Of a stretch of DNA of 64,000 bases, positions 1 through 12,145 are shown one piece after another. The notes beneath the pieces were generated by a model. It saw only the letters and a program-made list of their open reading frames with translations. It did not search any database and had not been told where the DNA came from. The stretch's first letter is position 1. Each line of letters begins with the position of its first letter. Made by a program: the position numbers and the translations under genes. Origin of the DNA: Marthasterias glacialis (taxonomy: Eukaryota; Echinodermata; Asteroidea; Forcipulatida; Asteriidae); the NCBI GenBank assembly GCA_911728455.2, contig OU452234.1:7475531-7539530 (forward strand), read 5' to 3'.

Positions 1-757
1 AATGCCTCCATCACCCCATCCCAACATGTGCATAACCTAGGAGTAGTGCTGAACTCCACAGGAATTATGACAACCCATGTGTCCCAGGTCTGCAGTAATG
101 TCAACTTCTACATCAGGAATCTCTGGAGAGCCAGAAAGTTTATTGACATTCCTACTTGCCATGCAGCTGTTCAAGCTCTTGTCCTCTCTCGCTTGGACTG
201 TTGTAATGCCCAACCTGGTGGGATTGGCCAGACCGAGGTTGACCATCTTCAAAAACTCCTGAATGCAGCTGCCAGACTCGTCTTTCACATTCGCTCCAGA
301 ACACATACATCACCCCTAATCCGTCAACTCCATTGGCTACCTGTGCAGCAAAGAATTCACTTCAAAATCCTCCTACTGGTCTTCAAAGTAGTTCAAAATC
401 AAATTCCACAATACATATCACAATGCCTTGTCGTCCGCAAACATGCTCTGACCACACGCTTATCAACATCACTGAGCTTTGTACAACCACTATGCAAGAA
501 GCGTGCGGGTGACATGGCTTTCTCCTCCACTGCACCAAAACTCTGGAACGAGCTGCCCCCTTCATTGAGGTGCTTGACATCTACAGAACAACTCAAGCAG
601 AATCTCAAGAGCAGCTGTTCCCACATTAATCAATGGTTTGACTGCTGTATCCTTTCAGAAGATTAGCGTGTGATAGGTGTTGACAGGACTCTTGGATGAC
701 AGCAAATAGCGCTTTGAATCCTGTGGCAAAGGCGCTCTATAAATGACTGATATTACA
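1..757 (+). pseudogene. CR1/L2-like LINE, 3' part of ORF2 and 3' tail
   Basis: An open frame of about 220 codons runs from the window edge to the TAG at 664-666. It reads as the C-terminal end of a CR1/L2-type non-LTR reverse transcriptase polyprotein. Visible hallmarks are HNLGVVLNS near the start, LLNAAARLVFHIRSR, HWLPVQQRIHFKILLLVFK and FSSTAPKLWNELPPSLR close to the end, in the order usual for this clade. The 3' untranslated tail follows, with two gcgct words and ends near tgactgatatta at about 757. The catalytic YADD region would lie left of the window, so only the thumb/C-terminal part is present. No frameshift is seen in this piece. Assignment to CR1/L2 is by motif memory and not by alignment. 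Confidence 0.85.
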
Positions 758-759
758 TT

Positions 760-1145
760 CCCATTTTGTGGCCATTGAGAGGCAGTTTTTACGTTAACCC
801 CATAATAAACCTTTGTCCTTTTGTTCCAAGAAGGGGATTAGGAGACATTGAAAGGCTTCAAACATTGTTCATTCATTGTATTTCAGCTCAATGGTGGTGT
901 CTCAGAGTGGGCCAGCAATTGAGCCATGGTTCTGTGTTCAGTACACTATGCTGTAGGTAAGGACTGACGTTTTGCAGTTCACGCTGAGTGAATTTTACAT
1001 TTTCTCAGTCGAGAAACAAAACAGACGATCCAATAAAGAGAATCTTTGTTCTCCCATGGCATTTTCAAGTCAGGGTTTCTTTGTGCAAGCGGTACCCTCA
1101 AAGAAAAAAGATTTTGACCACCACTGGCAGAATTTTTTCTTTTTT
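760..1145 (+). repeat. dispersed repeat family R1, copy 1
   Basis: This non-coding block recurs in reverse orientation at 19905-20300 and in forward orientation at 46770-47090. Shared words include attGAGAGGCaGTTTTTac, the ggtaccctcaaagaaaa block and the ccaataaagagaatctttg block. No protein is recognised in any copy. It is probably an internal part of an unclassified transposable element. Confidence 0.6.
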
Positions 1146-1559
1146 TGACGACCACACATTTGCCAAATTATTGTAAAAATTTTGTACCAGTAAAAAACTA
1201 CAGCCATATTATCCAAGTCAGTTTTGAGTACTTCTTTGGTTTGAGTCTATACCTCATGTTAGATGTATCCAATCCAGCAAAATAATTTCCAGCTGATCAT
1301 AACCCCACTATGATTTTTGACATCTGGTGAATCATCCTTTAGCATACTAATGGGGCTACACTGATCATAGCTTTACGGTTGGCATATGATTCTACCACCA
1401 GTTTCGTCCTTACCTACAGCATAGGAGTGTACTGAACACAGAAACTTGGGAATGTACATGTTGCGAATCCTATTCCATAACATTAATATACAACAGAAAA
1501 ATGAAATGACAAACTAAAGACCATGCCATACCGTGCAAGATTCTTTCTATTACAATAAA

Positions 1560-3165
1560 TGATCATTATACTTCATTGCTCTGAATTTCACCCCATACCC
1601 CCTGGAGAGGTGCTAAAAATCATTAAATCATCTCCTGTTACTTCATGTAATTTGGACCCATTACCATTGTCTATTTTTAAGGACTGTGTTCCTGAATTGC
1701 TTCCTGTCTTAACAAAAGTAATAAATCTTTCACTTTCCTGCGGACTTTTTCCAGATCATTTGAAGGGAGCATGTGTACTTCAACCTCTTTTCAAGAAGCC
1801 GAACTTAGATCCTGATAGTCTGTCTAGCTACCGCCCCATTTCTAACATGAGATATACATGTATGTCTAAGTTTGAAAGAATTGCCGTTGAACAACTTCAA
1901 GCTCATTTATGTGATAACAATCTTCACGTCAAAATGCAGTCTGCTTAGACCTTTTCACAGTACCAAGATTGCTCTCCTGTACGTGCAAAATGACACCATA
2001 CTAGCACTTGACAATCACCAGGAAGAAGTCTTGGTTCTCCTGTATTTCTCCTCTGCCTTTGACACTCTTGACAATACTCATTTTTGCCAACGTCTCTCTA
2101 CTTGTTACGAGATATGTTGCATGGCTTTGAAATAGATTGTTTCTTATTGGACAACTGGAATCAGTCAAAACTCATTGATAATGTGAATCTGACTGTCAAT
2201 GCCTGTGGTGCTGTGTACCACAAGGTGCTGCAGCCAGACCCCTGATACTTATTTTGTTCAGTGCACTGCTGCAAGATCTCATAGCTGCTCATGGAATCAA
2301 ATGTATTGTTGGCGCAGACAACACTCAGATTTATCTGATCTATTAATCCGGCGGATTGTGACTTATCCTAAGCAAAAAATTAAAGCTTGTATTCAGGATG
2401 TAAAAACTTGGCCTTTATCAAATAAAACTTACTCTGAATGACGCTAAAACTGAAATCTTTTTTTTTCCAACTTACATTTGACTCACAACATACCTCCTGC
2501 TGAAATAAACATAGGTCAGTCCATTTTTCAACCATCTCATGTTGTCAGAAACCTTGGAGTTCTTATGGATTCTTTGTTGTGTATGAGTGATCAAGTAAAC
2601 AATTTCTACAAAGCAGCTCTCATACAAATTAGAAAAATAGGTCAGATCTGTCGCTATCTTGATGATGATTCCACTCTTCCCTTTGTTCATGCCTTTGACA
2701 CAGACTCGACCCATGCATTTCTCTTCTCAATACATTTTCAGATAGAAATCTTTCTAAGATCCAAAGCATTCAAAACATCACTGCTTGCCTCATCTCATGT
2801 ACACCTCGTTCTCAACATATGAAACCCGTCTTACATGAACTCCACTGGCTCCCGATTAAAATGCTCCCCCATTTAAAGTTTAATCTCGTCACTTTCAAAG
2901 CTCTTCATGGACTATCTCATGACCTGACTATATCTGAGCTTCTGCATAACTATATTCCTGTCCTCTTTGTTCTGCTGGTCAATCCTTGACCGACACAAAC
3001 AACTGTTTCTTCGAAATTCTGTAGTCAAAGAGCCTTCACCTTCATTGCACCTCCACTGTCTAATGTCTAATGACCACTTTACACGTATGTATTATTAGTC
3101 AAGCTGACTCTGTTCTGATTTTCAAAGGACTTTTAAAGACTCACTTGTTTGAATCTACATTTTCA
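1560..3165 (+). pseudogene. CR1/L2-like LINE reverse transcriptase, decayed
   Basis: Successive frames read as one degraded reverse transcriptase. PIPPGEVLKIIKSSP, CNLDPLPLSIFKDC and LSSYRPISNM form the N-terminal RT part (about 1590-1850). YFSSAFDTLDNTHF is the AFDTLDH-type motif A (about 2043-2090). A gapped match to the PQG and A-D-D regions follows at 2200-2340, then VVRNLGVLMDSLLCMSDQVN at about 2538-2600 and LHELHWLPIKMLPHLKFNLV at about 2830-2890. At least four frame changes and several stops separate these pieces, so it is dead. It belongs to the same broad clade as the LINE at the left edge but is more diverged. No 3' tail is obvious; similarity fades near 3165. Confidence 0.8.
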
Positions 3166-5300
3166 TAAGTTTACTTCATGTATTTGTCACGGGTATTACC
3201 TGGAAGAATGCACATGTGCGGACATGGATGTGTGCCATACAAGCTCCCCCCATTTCACTTTTTTGGGCTAATTTTTTCATCTTATCTGACTTTCTTTTTG
3301 AACTCGTCATTCAACCTTGGATAATTTAGAGTTTCTACCCCCTTGTGACCACATTCCTGCATCCTACTTCTTCGAGGAAGTACCAGTTTGATCCAACTTT
3401 GGTTTGACTATTTTCTGAAGTTTCAAAGTGGCCTCCCGATCAAGGAATTCTGCACCTTCAACCTTAATACTACCACCAGTTTTACATTAACGAGCCGGAA
3501 GTTCTTTTTGATAGTAGAGCTTGCTTTGCACGGTGAGAATGAACCATTTTTCTTGTCTCCCTACTAACAAATTCCAGCTAGCCTGTTTTGATGATTATAT
3601 CTGGCTTCCAGCATATTTTGAACTGAACTTTAGCCATCCAATATGGACTACCCAGAATCAGCCCTTCCATATTTCTGCCATTGTCTGGATTGTCATTATC
3701 CAACTCATTTAGCAGCCTTGACAACACAGCTTTGTCACAACCTGAGGAGCTTGGTCCACCCCTAGCAATGCCCTCTCGCACATTGGATTCCAACCAGAAA
3801 AAAAAACACAGAGAAATCATCACACTAAGTTGAAGGCTTTGGTCATAAACTGTGATGGTCTATATATGTAGTTAACAATTCGCAAAACAGCCTATGGTTG
3901 AATTAATAGAGTTGTTTGGTCTCAGCACATCAAGAGTCTGAATGCAATTAAATTTAGCATAAAATATCAAGATAAATTATGATCAACAAAAACAAAAACA
4001 AGCTAAATAACTAACTAAACTGTAAAAAAAACTTATCAATTATAGTTCAACCAAATTGAATAAAAATCTATTAAACTTAAAAAATGCAAAATAAAGAAAA
4101 CCAAAGATTGATTAAGTTCAATGCACTCTACACCCAAAGTAATATCAACCTTGACTGTACTATCACTAGGGACAAATTCTACCACTGATCACAGGATTTC
4201 ATTAACACAAGCGTTCACGCAGCACCCGCCAGGTGGGTACAATGTGTGGGTTAGGGTGTAAGGGTATAATCCGCAGGGGTGGGGAGGCACACAGGGGTCA
4301 CAATACATTACAATGGGCTTGGTAACTACTCTACAGTTGTTAAAAAAGGTACGCAATTTTGTTTTATATTTGTGACATTTTGAGCGAGGGGCATGCAAAA
4401 AGCCTAGAGTGGGGGGTCGAAGCGGCTCTTGCCCACGTCTTCTTTAAGATGTCTAATGCAACAGTACAAAGCATAACTTGGGGTGTTTTTATGCCAGGAG
4501 TAGAAATTTGTACATGTACATTAACTGCAAATGTTGGGGGATACATGTACTTAATGATGTATGGGTGTCAAAATAACATTACATGTATTTTGATATTTCG
4601 ACACTTGACTCAACCAAAATGATAATCATGAATTTGTTTTCTGGAAAAGCAATTGAAGGCTACTGATGCGCAATTAAAGAGTACTGATGTGCACTTTGTG
4701 ATGTTCTTTCTTTATGACAATGAAAAACATAGTAGCCTCATCCTAGACTGTTGCACGGCGCGGATTGCTACTATACAATATTAAAAATTTTGCCTATTTA
4801 TTTTGTGTTAAAAAAAATAGTTTGTTACAATATAAATTATTTTAATTATTGTTCCAGCATTTTACACAAATAAAATTGATATAACACATTCTAAAACCGG
4901 CTTAAACAATTAGAAAACATGTCATTTCATTGCTGAGCAGGGAAAAAAAAAAAAAGAATCCCGACCTACCTACCCTATTTTTTTTGGCCCGTTACGCCAA
5001 CATAACATATTTTTTATGCCTAATGCTGTTCAGGACTAACTTGAGTTTGATATAGCTTGTGTTGTAATTGAGTCAATCAGAATCAAGGCAAGTAAAAAAT
5101 TTATTACAAAAATAATAAAAGGAGAAAAATATCAAGTGGACACACAGAGGCCATTTGGCATAAAAGTTGACTGGAATGAAGTAAAAGACAATAATTAGCC
5201 CTATACAATCAACTTCGTGTAGTATCTGCAAAACAGTCACTGTGGATGACTTTGTCCCTTTTTTTTAGCAGTAATAGGATCGTTAATAATGCTGTCCAAT
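3166..5300. other. no gene seen
   Basis: AT-rich sequence with many stops in all frames. It contains poly-A runs, short tacatgtaca words and, at 4958-5000, a block like gacctacctaccctatt followed by a T run. That block resembles sequences near 32487 and, inverted, near 36470. No splice-bounded coding exon could be supported. Confidence 0.5.
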
Positions 5301-5316
5301 TTCATCACGTTGACTA

Positions 5317-5905
5317 AACCAATCAGGAGGTCCGTCTAAAGCAGGCAATCAGACGTTTCGCAGGAGGTTTTTTGCCGGTCAGAGGTCAGCCTTTGGTAAT
5401 TACCTTATTCATCTAACACCACGTCCTACCATGGTCCCCTGATGCACAGAAAACGCTCATGTACGGGAGGAACCAAGCGATTTTTCCTGACATAAAATGC
5501 AAATCCATTTATGTTGTCTTAAAATTTGTAGCCATATTGCTGTGTAGACAATATTTTCCAATGAAATCAAATGAAAAAGATCTCACCATATGAATGTGGA
5601 GAAATTGTAGCATACAGTGAAGACAGGGAAAAGGGGCCGACCAACCCGTATAAAAACACATAGCGTAGTCCAATGACATCACAATGCCGACCAATCGGGA
5701 GGCCCATGTGAAACAGCCAATCAAGACATTTAATACTATGGTGAGTTTGGTAGCATTTGTAGTATCTGGCACCCTCCTTGATCACACAGTCACCAACAAT
5801 AGCCGTGGAGTCACTCGACCAAAAGGGTGCAGATCAGAGGCCAAAGGGCGAGGGGAGGACTAATCAGGAGGGCCATCTTAAACAGCCAACCAGACAACCA
5901 GTCAA
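5317..5905. repeat. three diverged repeats carrying CCAAT/ATTGG words
   Basis: A block of about 40 bp of the form accaatcaggagg..cc..ctaaacagccaatcagac occurs at about 5317, 5690 and 5861. Each copy carries one CCAAT box near its start and one near its end, although the last copy is worn. The spacing is irregular, so this is a dispersed local repeat rather than a clean tandem array. No coding is seen. Confidence 0.45.
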
Positions 5906-6339
5906 CCCAACAAGACAGCCGGGAAGTCACCATACCAAAAACTGAGACAGCCGAATTATAGGCTAAGATTGCACGCTTCAAATCCAAGATGGCACGGATT
6001 ACGACTTTAATAGTATTTATGTGTATGTGCACTACTAGGAACAAATAACCATGAATAAAACTCTATATGTACTAAAACTAACAACAAAATAATTTTTACC
6101 AAATCAATAATAACTCTAAGAAGGATTAACTTAAAATCAAAACATGAAAATGAAGCAAAGAAGAATATTAACACAACCTTATGAAACAAACTTCCCAACG
6201 ATATCCACAGAATACAGCAAGATAAATCCTATAAAATTCAATAACAAGAGTCTATTGTGTTTGACTACAGTATTCTCAACAAATAAAAAATAGGGAAGAA
6301 ATGTCTGAGCAGTATTAAATCCCATGACTCTCACAAAAT

Positions 6340-6700
6340 GAAACTAGAGCTTAAGTGCTTCACAAAGCACAAATATCAGCCCTATAAACTAAATGATGGC
6401 CATGGGAATTAGCTGCAATCCGTTAAAGAATGTGGGAAAAGAACCATTTTGTAAATATTCATAAAATGACCACTACTGACAACCAGATGACCACTGGCCA
6501 AATTGTTTCACCATCCATAGATAGGGCAGGTGTCATGGCTTAATTTGACCAAGTTTGGGTAAAATCGGTCAAATAGTTTAGGAGTTATTACCATTTTTAT
6601 TTTGATCGTGTGACCGTTTGACCAAAGAAAGAAAGAAAGAAAGAATTTTTGCATCACAATAATATCAGCCTGCTTCGCAGGGCTGATACATGTATAATAA
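6340..6700 (+). repeat. element end with terminal hairpin and GAAA run
   Basis: The block contains aagtttgggtaaaatcggtc, a (GAAA)n run at about 6624-6645, then AATATCAGCCTGCTTCGCAG and ggctgata, which can form a short hairpin at about 6661-6692. A related word aatatcagccc lies at 6371. The design, with a repeat body ending in a short hairpin flanked by AT-rich words, resembles that of repeat family R3 elsewhere in the window. Confidence 0.4.
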
Positions 6701-7110
6701 TCATTCGGTATGACCAATCTGAATTAGCATGTTTCAAATGACACTAAGAAAATCTACATGTATGAAATCCATTTTGACTACTGATTTGTAACTCTAGGTT
6801 TTAAACAAAAGTAAATTCAATAAATGTGACTAAATATCAAAACATTCAATATAAGAAACTAAATTAAACTCAGCTAAAATGATACCACGCTCTTGCAAAC
6901 AAATTCATGATGTGAAATCATAAATTGTCATCTCAACTGTCAGGATCGAAAGTTAAACTCATTTTAAACTATAAACCCTAAAATACTTTCTCAGCCTGTC
7001 TTTTCTCAAGTACATGTAACAAGGTGAAAATTATCTTAACTGATTACCATCAAATTACCAGAGAAGACCTGAATGTCCTAAACTTAAGATCACATTAAAT
7101 CTCCAATAGT

Positions 7111-7545
7111 TGTGGCGTGTCGTGGCCGAGCGGATAAGAACACCGGACTCAAGCTCTGGTGTTTCTGATCAGCAGAGTGTGGGTTTGAGTCCCGGTCGTG
7201 ACACTTGTGTCCTTAAGCAAGACACTTAAAACCATTATTGCTGCGTCCTTCGGATGGGACGTAAAGCAGTAGGTCCCGTGTGTTGTGTAATGCACGTAAA
7301 AGAACACAGTGCACTTATCGCAAATAGAAGGGGTTCGCCCCGGTGTTCCAGGTTTGCTCAGCTGCAGATTGCGCCACAGCACCTTGTTAACCCTTAAATG
7401 GTGCTATGTAAAGGAACAGGTCTCATACTTCAAAAACGTAACTCATCATACCTTTCAGGAAAAATACTGAGCGCTTTGAGACGCCCATTGGGTGTGATAA
7501 AGCACTACATAAGAACTGCATATTATTATTGTTATTATTAACAAT
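7111..7545 (+). repeat. tRNA-Leu-derived SINE
   Basis: The head at about 7118-7202 is tRNA-Leu-like. It has an A box GTGGCCGAGCGG at 7122-7133, an anticodon-arm match CCGGACTCAAGCTCTGG that reads as CAA (Leu), a long variable arm, and a B box GGGTTTGAGTCCC at 7181-7193. A tRNA-unrelated body follows, with ccttcggatgggacgtaaag, then gcgctttgagacgcccattg and a (TTATTA)n tail to about 7540. The acceptor stem is imperfect and the tail is SINE-like, so it is a retroposon and not a functional tRNA gene. The tail resembles that of LINEs ending in gcgct plus short repeats, which may indicate the mobilising partner. Confidence 0.8.
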
Positions 7546-7830
7546 AATACGACAAATGCAATGTTTCGACTGAATTCATTCAGTGAAATTTCATATCAGA
7601 GTAATTTGGGGAGAAAGGAACCTCAAAGTCATGGCCACTGAAGCTTTCATTAGGGCCATTGCAATACATCAGTTTGTGCAGTATAAACTGAACAAAGTCA
7701 TATTCATTCGGTTATTTAGACCGAAACTTAGACTAACTTTTGGGTGAAACTTTATTTTCAACATGTTAAAGCCTGATCTAGCAAAGACCAAAGTGTAGAT
7801 TTCAGAAATGAGGATCAGGTACATGTAGTG

Positions 7831-7892
7831 GTGCCCGTGTACTCCTAGAACTATGAGGTTCGAACCTCATAGTTCTAGGAGTAGTGCCCGTG
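7831..7892. mobile_element. 44-bp perfect palindrome between 9-bp direct repeats
   Basis: GTGCCCGTG occurs at 7831-7839 and again at 7884-7892. Between them is a perfect 44-bp palindrome (7840-7883), running from TACTCCTAGAACTATGAGG inward to a TTCGAA centre and back out. The perfect palindrome flanked by perfect 9-bp repeats looks like a minimal foldback insertion with its target-site duplication. Confidence 0.75.
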
Positions 7893-8365
7893 GATCTCGC
7901 CCATTCTCACGGTAAAGGGAAATAACAATTGGTACTGATACTCAAGTGATAGGATGTACTGCTAGTAATACAGGTCGATCAGAAACGGGTGACGGCACAA
8001 CACCACAAAGCAAAGTCCGACCTTCACCTTTTGATTTCAATCGCCATTTACGTACGATTTATCATTATTGTGAACAAAAACATAATCTTACTGTTTGCTG
8101 TTTCTTCGTTATTCTTGGAATATACAGAAAAATTATGACGAATAATTTAGTCTCCCTTAGTTCCCTTTTTTAATTTGTTTTGATACATACCCGGACCTGG
8201 ACGCCATCAATGTTTTGAAGTGATTTCAGGACAGAGCTGAGTAAGTACTTGTTCTATGCTCGGTCACCCTGTGCTCTCTACACCTAGTCTAGTCTAGAAT
8301 GGCTCACTTCTAACAACAGAGGGCGTACCTAATTTGATCTCGATTTCTGGCTCTAGAACAGATGT

Positions 8366-8998
8366 TCCGTCCCAACTTGACAATCGCCCCAACTATAGTT
8401 GGGACTGGTCCCAACTTGAGTGTTACAGTTGGGGCGTCCCAACTATAGTTGGGATCGCCCATGCCGCTCTACTACACGAAAGCGGAGCCGAAGCCAAAAA
8501 CGAGGTTTGAAAAAGGCCCTTTGGTTGATTCTCCTGGGCCTCTAACTTGTCATAAATAATTATATACAGAACATGTGGGTTTACAAGTGTCTTTTTTTTC
8601 AGAGGGCTCTGTTGACGGACACATAATTATGACAGCAGGTTACGTTTTCAGTCTCCAAAAGTACTGATTTAATTTCCCTTCTCTCGGAAACCAAAATTCT
8701 AATTCGTCTCAAAAAGTACTAGAATAAAGTGGTCTTAATAACTTCTTACTATTACTATTTTGTTTTTTATTCTTGTCTATTTCGTTAAAATAATTGAAGA
8801 AATGAACATTGTCATTAACACTTTCACTGTGTTGCCGTTTGTGGGGACATATCACATTCTGTGTGTGGAGGGGGGGTCGGGGTACTGGGTCCGACGGTAC
8901 TGCAATCCTAACTACAGTTGGGACACCCCAACTGCAACACTCAAGTTGGGACCAGTCCCAACTATAGTTAGGTCGATTATCAAGTTGGGACGGAACAC
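8366..8998. mobile_element. non-autonomous element with about 95-bp TIRs built of CCCAAC/GTTGGG palindromes
   Basis: The left terminus (about 8366-8460) starts TGTTCCGTCCCAACTTGA. The right terminus (about 8905-8998) is its inverted copy, ending in tcaagttgggacggaaca. Inside each arm are several short palindromes such as CCCAACTATAGTTGGG. The 440 bp between the arms hold no recognisable protein. No convincing target duplication was found. A separate 15-bp-arm hairpin (about 8997-9031, tataaagaaccc-type) abuts the right end. Confidence 0.65.
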
Positions 8999-9239
8999 AG
9001 ACATAAAGAACCCTTTATGGGTTCTTTATGTCTAGTCTGTGGACTCTAGAGAGTGTTCACGTGACTTCACCAGAGACATTTTTCTAATGCTGCGTGCACA
9101 AACATGCGCTGGAACAGCAGACGGACGCGCCAGCCATGGAGTTTGTACATGGCTGTACCCAACATGGCTGCGAAACGAACTTTTCCTGGGGTCATGCAAC
9201 CTCTCTGCAAAAGACCGATTGCGCGACCAATGTTGACAT

Positions 9240-10020
9240 GTGGTCACGTGACCTCCTGTGGGTATAACGCCGGCCAGCTGATGGCAAAATACGTGTAAAG
9301 AGATATGCCGTGACACAGAGTACAAAAGCAGTCGATTTTACTTTTGTTAGGTGATAAATTAGTTAATCAACCCCTTCATTTAAAGTGGTATGTTGTGGTA
9401 TTAATTTTAATCACATCTTTGTTTCATAATTTAACAGAAATCTACGAAAAAGAGGTTTTTTTCGGTCATGCACTACCGGCGTCGGACGACTATCATGTAG
9501 CCACCCGCCTGTTATTTTGTTTGTAATGCAGGCCTAAATCACTATAAAAATGGGTAAAGAACGGTGGAAAAGTGAGCATTTATACATAGCTTTGCGAAAT
9601 TTCAAATAGGCAAAGGAATCACACAGTTTGGGAAAGCAATTTCTTTGGATGATTTCAGCTTCAAAACTTTTACATTAATTTGTGTTGAAAAGTGTGTGAT
9701 TGCGGTTGTCTGGCCTAAAGGTTCCGCCGTGCACTAGTACACATCGTACACATTTATTTGTTACTTTTACAATTATTTTCAAGGCTTGTTTGAACCATGG
9801 AGGTAGAAATACTACCGGTACCTCCATGCTGGAACTGTCCTTATTCAGCCAAGAGTCGAAGGTCTCTGGTACAAACTCTGGAATATTTTTCACAGATTTC
9901 GAGCAAGAAAAGCCTCGATCGAATAAGCTAAATGCAACAATCATCGTGTACCGTACCGCACTTTCCTATGGAGGACGTCGTGTGTGTTAACATTTAATAC
10001 ACAGAATAGGTCACGTGACG
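9240..10020 (+). repeat. dispersed repeat family R2, copy 1
   Basis: The sequence from about 9335 to 10012 is closely matched, in reverse orientation, by 39755-40380. Shared words include cggcgtcggacgactat, the ggaatcacacagtttggga block, tctggtacaaactctggaat and the end tcctatggaggacgtcgtg. GTCACGTGAC-type E-boxes lie at 9243 and 10011. No protein is recognised. Confidence 0.6.
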
Positions 10021-10270
10021 CGGGTCGCGCAATCGGTCTATTACCCAGAGTTTGTCTTGAGATAGCGCCCTCTATTGGTGATAGTTCTGGGTGATCGCGG
10101 ACGTGGGATTAACATGCAAAACAGAAAGGTCTTAGACCAAGACTAGGACTATAACTGCGCTGCGCGTCATTTTAAAGCCGCGCAACTATTGCGCGACCGT
10201 CCCCTAGAGGGAAAACTCTGCGTACCGCACCGTTGATCATACGTGTACAAACGCATTTGACGTGTCCTAA

Positions 10271-10622
10271 GCCGCGTTCGCATTGGACTTTTGAGTCTGG
10301 TAACTTACTGGCCCGCTAAGTTAACTTAAGCGATCACAGTGTCCGGCGATTATCATCGCGTGACCAACTATAAACCAGCCTTAACAGAAGTCACGTGACA
10401 GTATTGTTAAGTTACCGGAGTGGTGCGTTCGCATTGGACTTCATGTCCCTGTTAAGTTAACATTGTTAAGTTACCGCGACTCGAATCGGCCTGTTAAGTT
10501 AACAGCGCTGTGGTGGTAATTTACCACCCTGGTAAGTTACCGGCTGTTCGCACTTGACTTAATATCGGCAAGTTAGCAATTTGCGGCGGTAAGTTAACCA
10601 TTTTAAGTCCAAGGCGACCGCA
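10271..10622. repeat. 352-bp block with clustered GTTAAGTTAAC palindromes
   Basis: The word gttcgca.ttggactt occurs at about 10276, 10428 and 10549 (worn), and inverted near 10605-10622. Between these are at least eight copies of gttaagttaac or ggtaagttacc. The outer ends form an imperfect inverted repeat of about 20 bp (gccgcgttcgcattggac and its partner). It is probably a non-autonomous transposable element with subterminal binding motifs. Confidence 0.5.
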
Positions 10623-10784
10623 GCTCTAGCCAGTCAGTATTCATAGAGCTATATACATGTATATTGATTAGAGCGCCTAGCATTGTTCGTACGTTGAAGC
10701 CGCCTGGGCGCATCCATGCTTGTGTACAAATATGGAGGACCAGAAGTGGACAACGCAATTTTCCATTTTTTTTTTAAGTAGAAA

Positions 10785-12145
10785 ATGAGAATTTAGTTTC
10801 AAGTAAAACATTTTTTTTTCAAAATCTTCATTTTCTACTAGCAGAAATTTGAATTTTACTTTTTGCCAGTGACTGGCGGTCAACAAGTAGACAAACCAAA
10901 TTTCTACTTGCAGAAATTTGGATTGAACGTTTTGAACCAAACCAAATTTCCAAATATCTCACTAGCAGAAATTTGGATAAAAGATGCATTGCCCGATTTC
11001 AGTCTGATTTGGGGGTCAAAAATAGATTTATCTTTCTAATTGCTAATTTTACGGAGTAGAAAAAGTTATGAACTTTCATTTGATAATTTGAACGAAAAAA
11101 ATCCGTGAAGGATTAGTGGCAGTTAATTAAATAAAAAGGCTGGGCCAGCCTTTTAACCATCAGGATCGGATCGCCCACTCTGTTGTACGTACACCGCGTA
11201 CATTGTTTGTACGCGCACGCACAGCGAGCCGTGTGGGCCGTTGAGAGAATCGGCCGCTGGGAATCATGAATATTCATTACTTGCGGATTCTTCTGATTGG
11301 CCGTTGGGAAACCAATCAAATTGAAGTCGGCAAATGCCCGCGGAAACTTAAAAGTGTTCTATCTCGAGTTCCTGATATCAGAATTCTTAGTTTCTTATAT
11401 TTTTCGTTACACAGACGTATAAACTTTTTTATTTCGTTCGCTCAATGAAATTGATTTTTTAATCCTTTGACGCAAAATCGAGCAATGCATCTTTAAACGT
11501 TTTGGACAAGCCAAATTTCCAAATATCTACTAGGAAGTTTGGGATATATAGTCCATGATTATTTGTCATGCGATCCTTTGCTTATTTTATGAATTTTCGT
11601 ACTAAGTATGCTTACCGGGGATTCGATTCGTGTGTACAGTTTTTACTCCCAAAATGGCGGACACGGTGATGCGCGTTGAGAGGCGCGTGATTACGCGTCA
11701 TGCAAGGGGTCCAAAGGCCTAGATACGTTTGTTTTTTGTCTCTGATAAAGGAAAATACGACCAGATATTGATTTATTTGTTCCCTCAACAAGGACTGTTG
11801 GCAGAACACCACCACGTCATCCCGGAGGGTCGCAGGTTCGGATACCCAAGGTATGACCCAATTAAAAAACAACTAATATAATTATTTACAAAAAAAACAA
11901 CTAATATATTATATAGCGCATTGACAGTCAAGGGTTACTTAAGGTGGCTAAGTTGGCAAAGATCAAAGCTAAACTTAACAAAGCTGAACAGTGGCAATTA
12001 CCAGATTGGTTTTTGGAATTTGGAAATTTGGTTTGGTCCAAAACGTTCAATCCAGATTTCTGCTTGTAGAAATTGTGGAAATTTGGTTTGGTTCAAAACG
12101 TTCAATCCAAGTTTCTGCAAGTAGAAATTTGAAAATTTGTACAAA
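10785..12145. repeat. inverted copies of an AAATTTGG / AACGTTTTG repeat
   Basis: Words such as gcagaaatttgg, attgaacgttttgaacc and ccaaatttccaaatatct occur at 10840-10985 and 11495-11530. They recur in opposite orientation at 11997-12145, where a unit of about 60 bp is tandemly duplicated. No protein is recognised. The interval also contains a CpG-richer stretch at 11160-11340 and AAAATGGCGGACA at 11651, a YY1-like word, with no coding exon attached. Confidence 0.45.

Noticed and set aside
7118..7202. Functional tRNA-Leu gene
   Set aside because: A and B boxes and a CAA anticodon are readable, but the acceptor stem is imperfect and a SINE body and tail follow directly.
11640..11665. YY1-like AAAATGGCGGACA as a promoter
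   Set aside because: A single motif with no exon or transcription evidence nearby. It is recorded only within the repeat entry.
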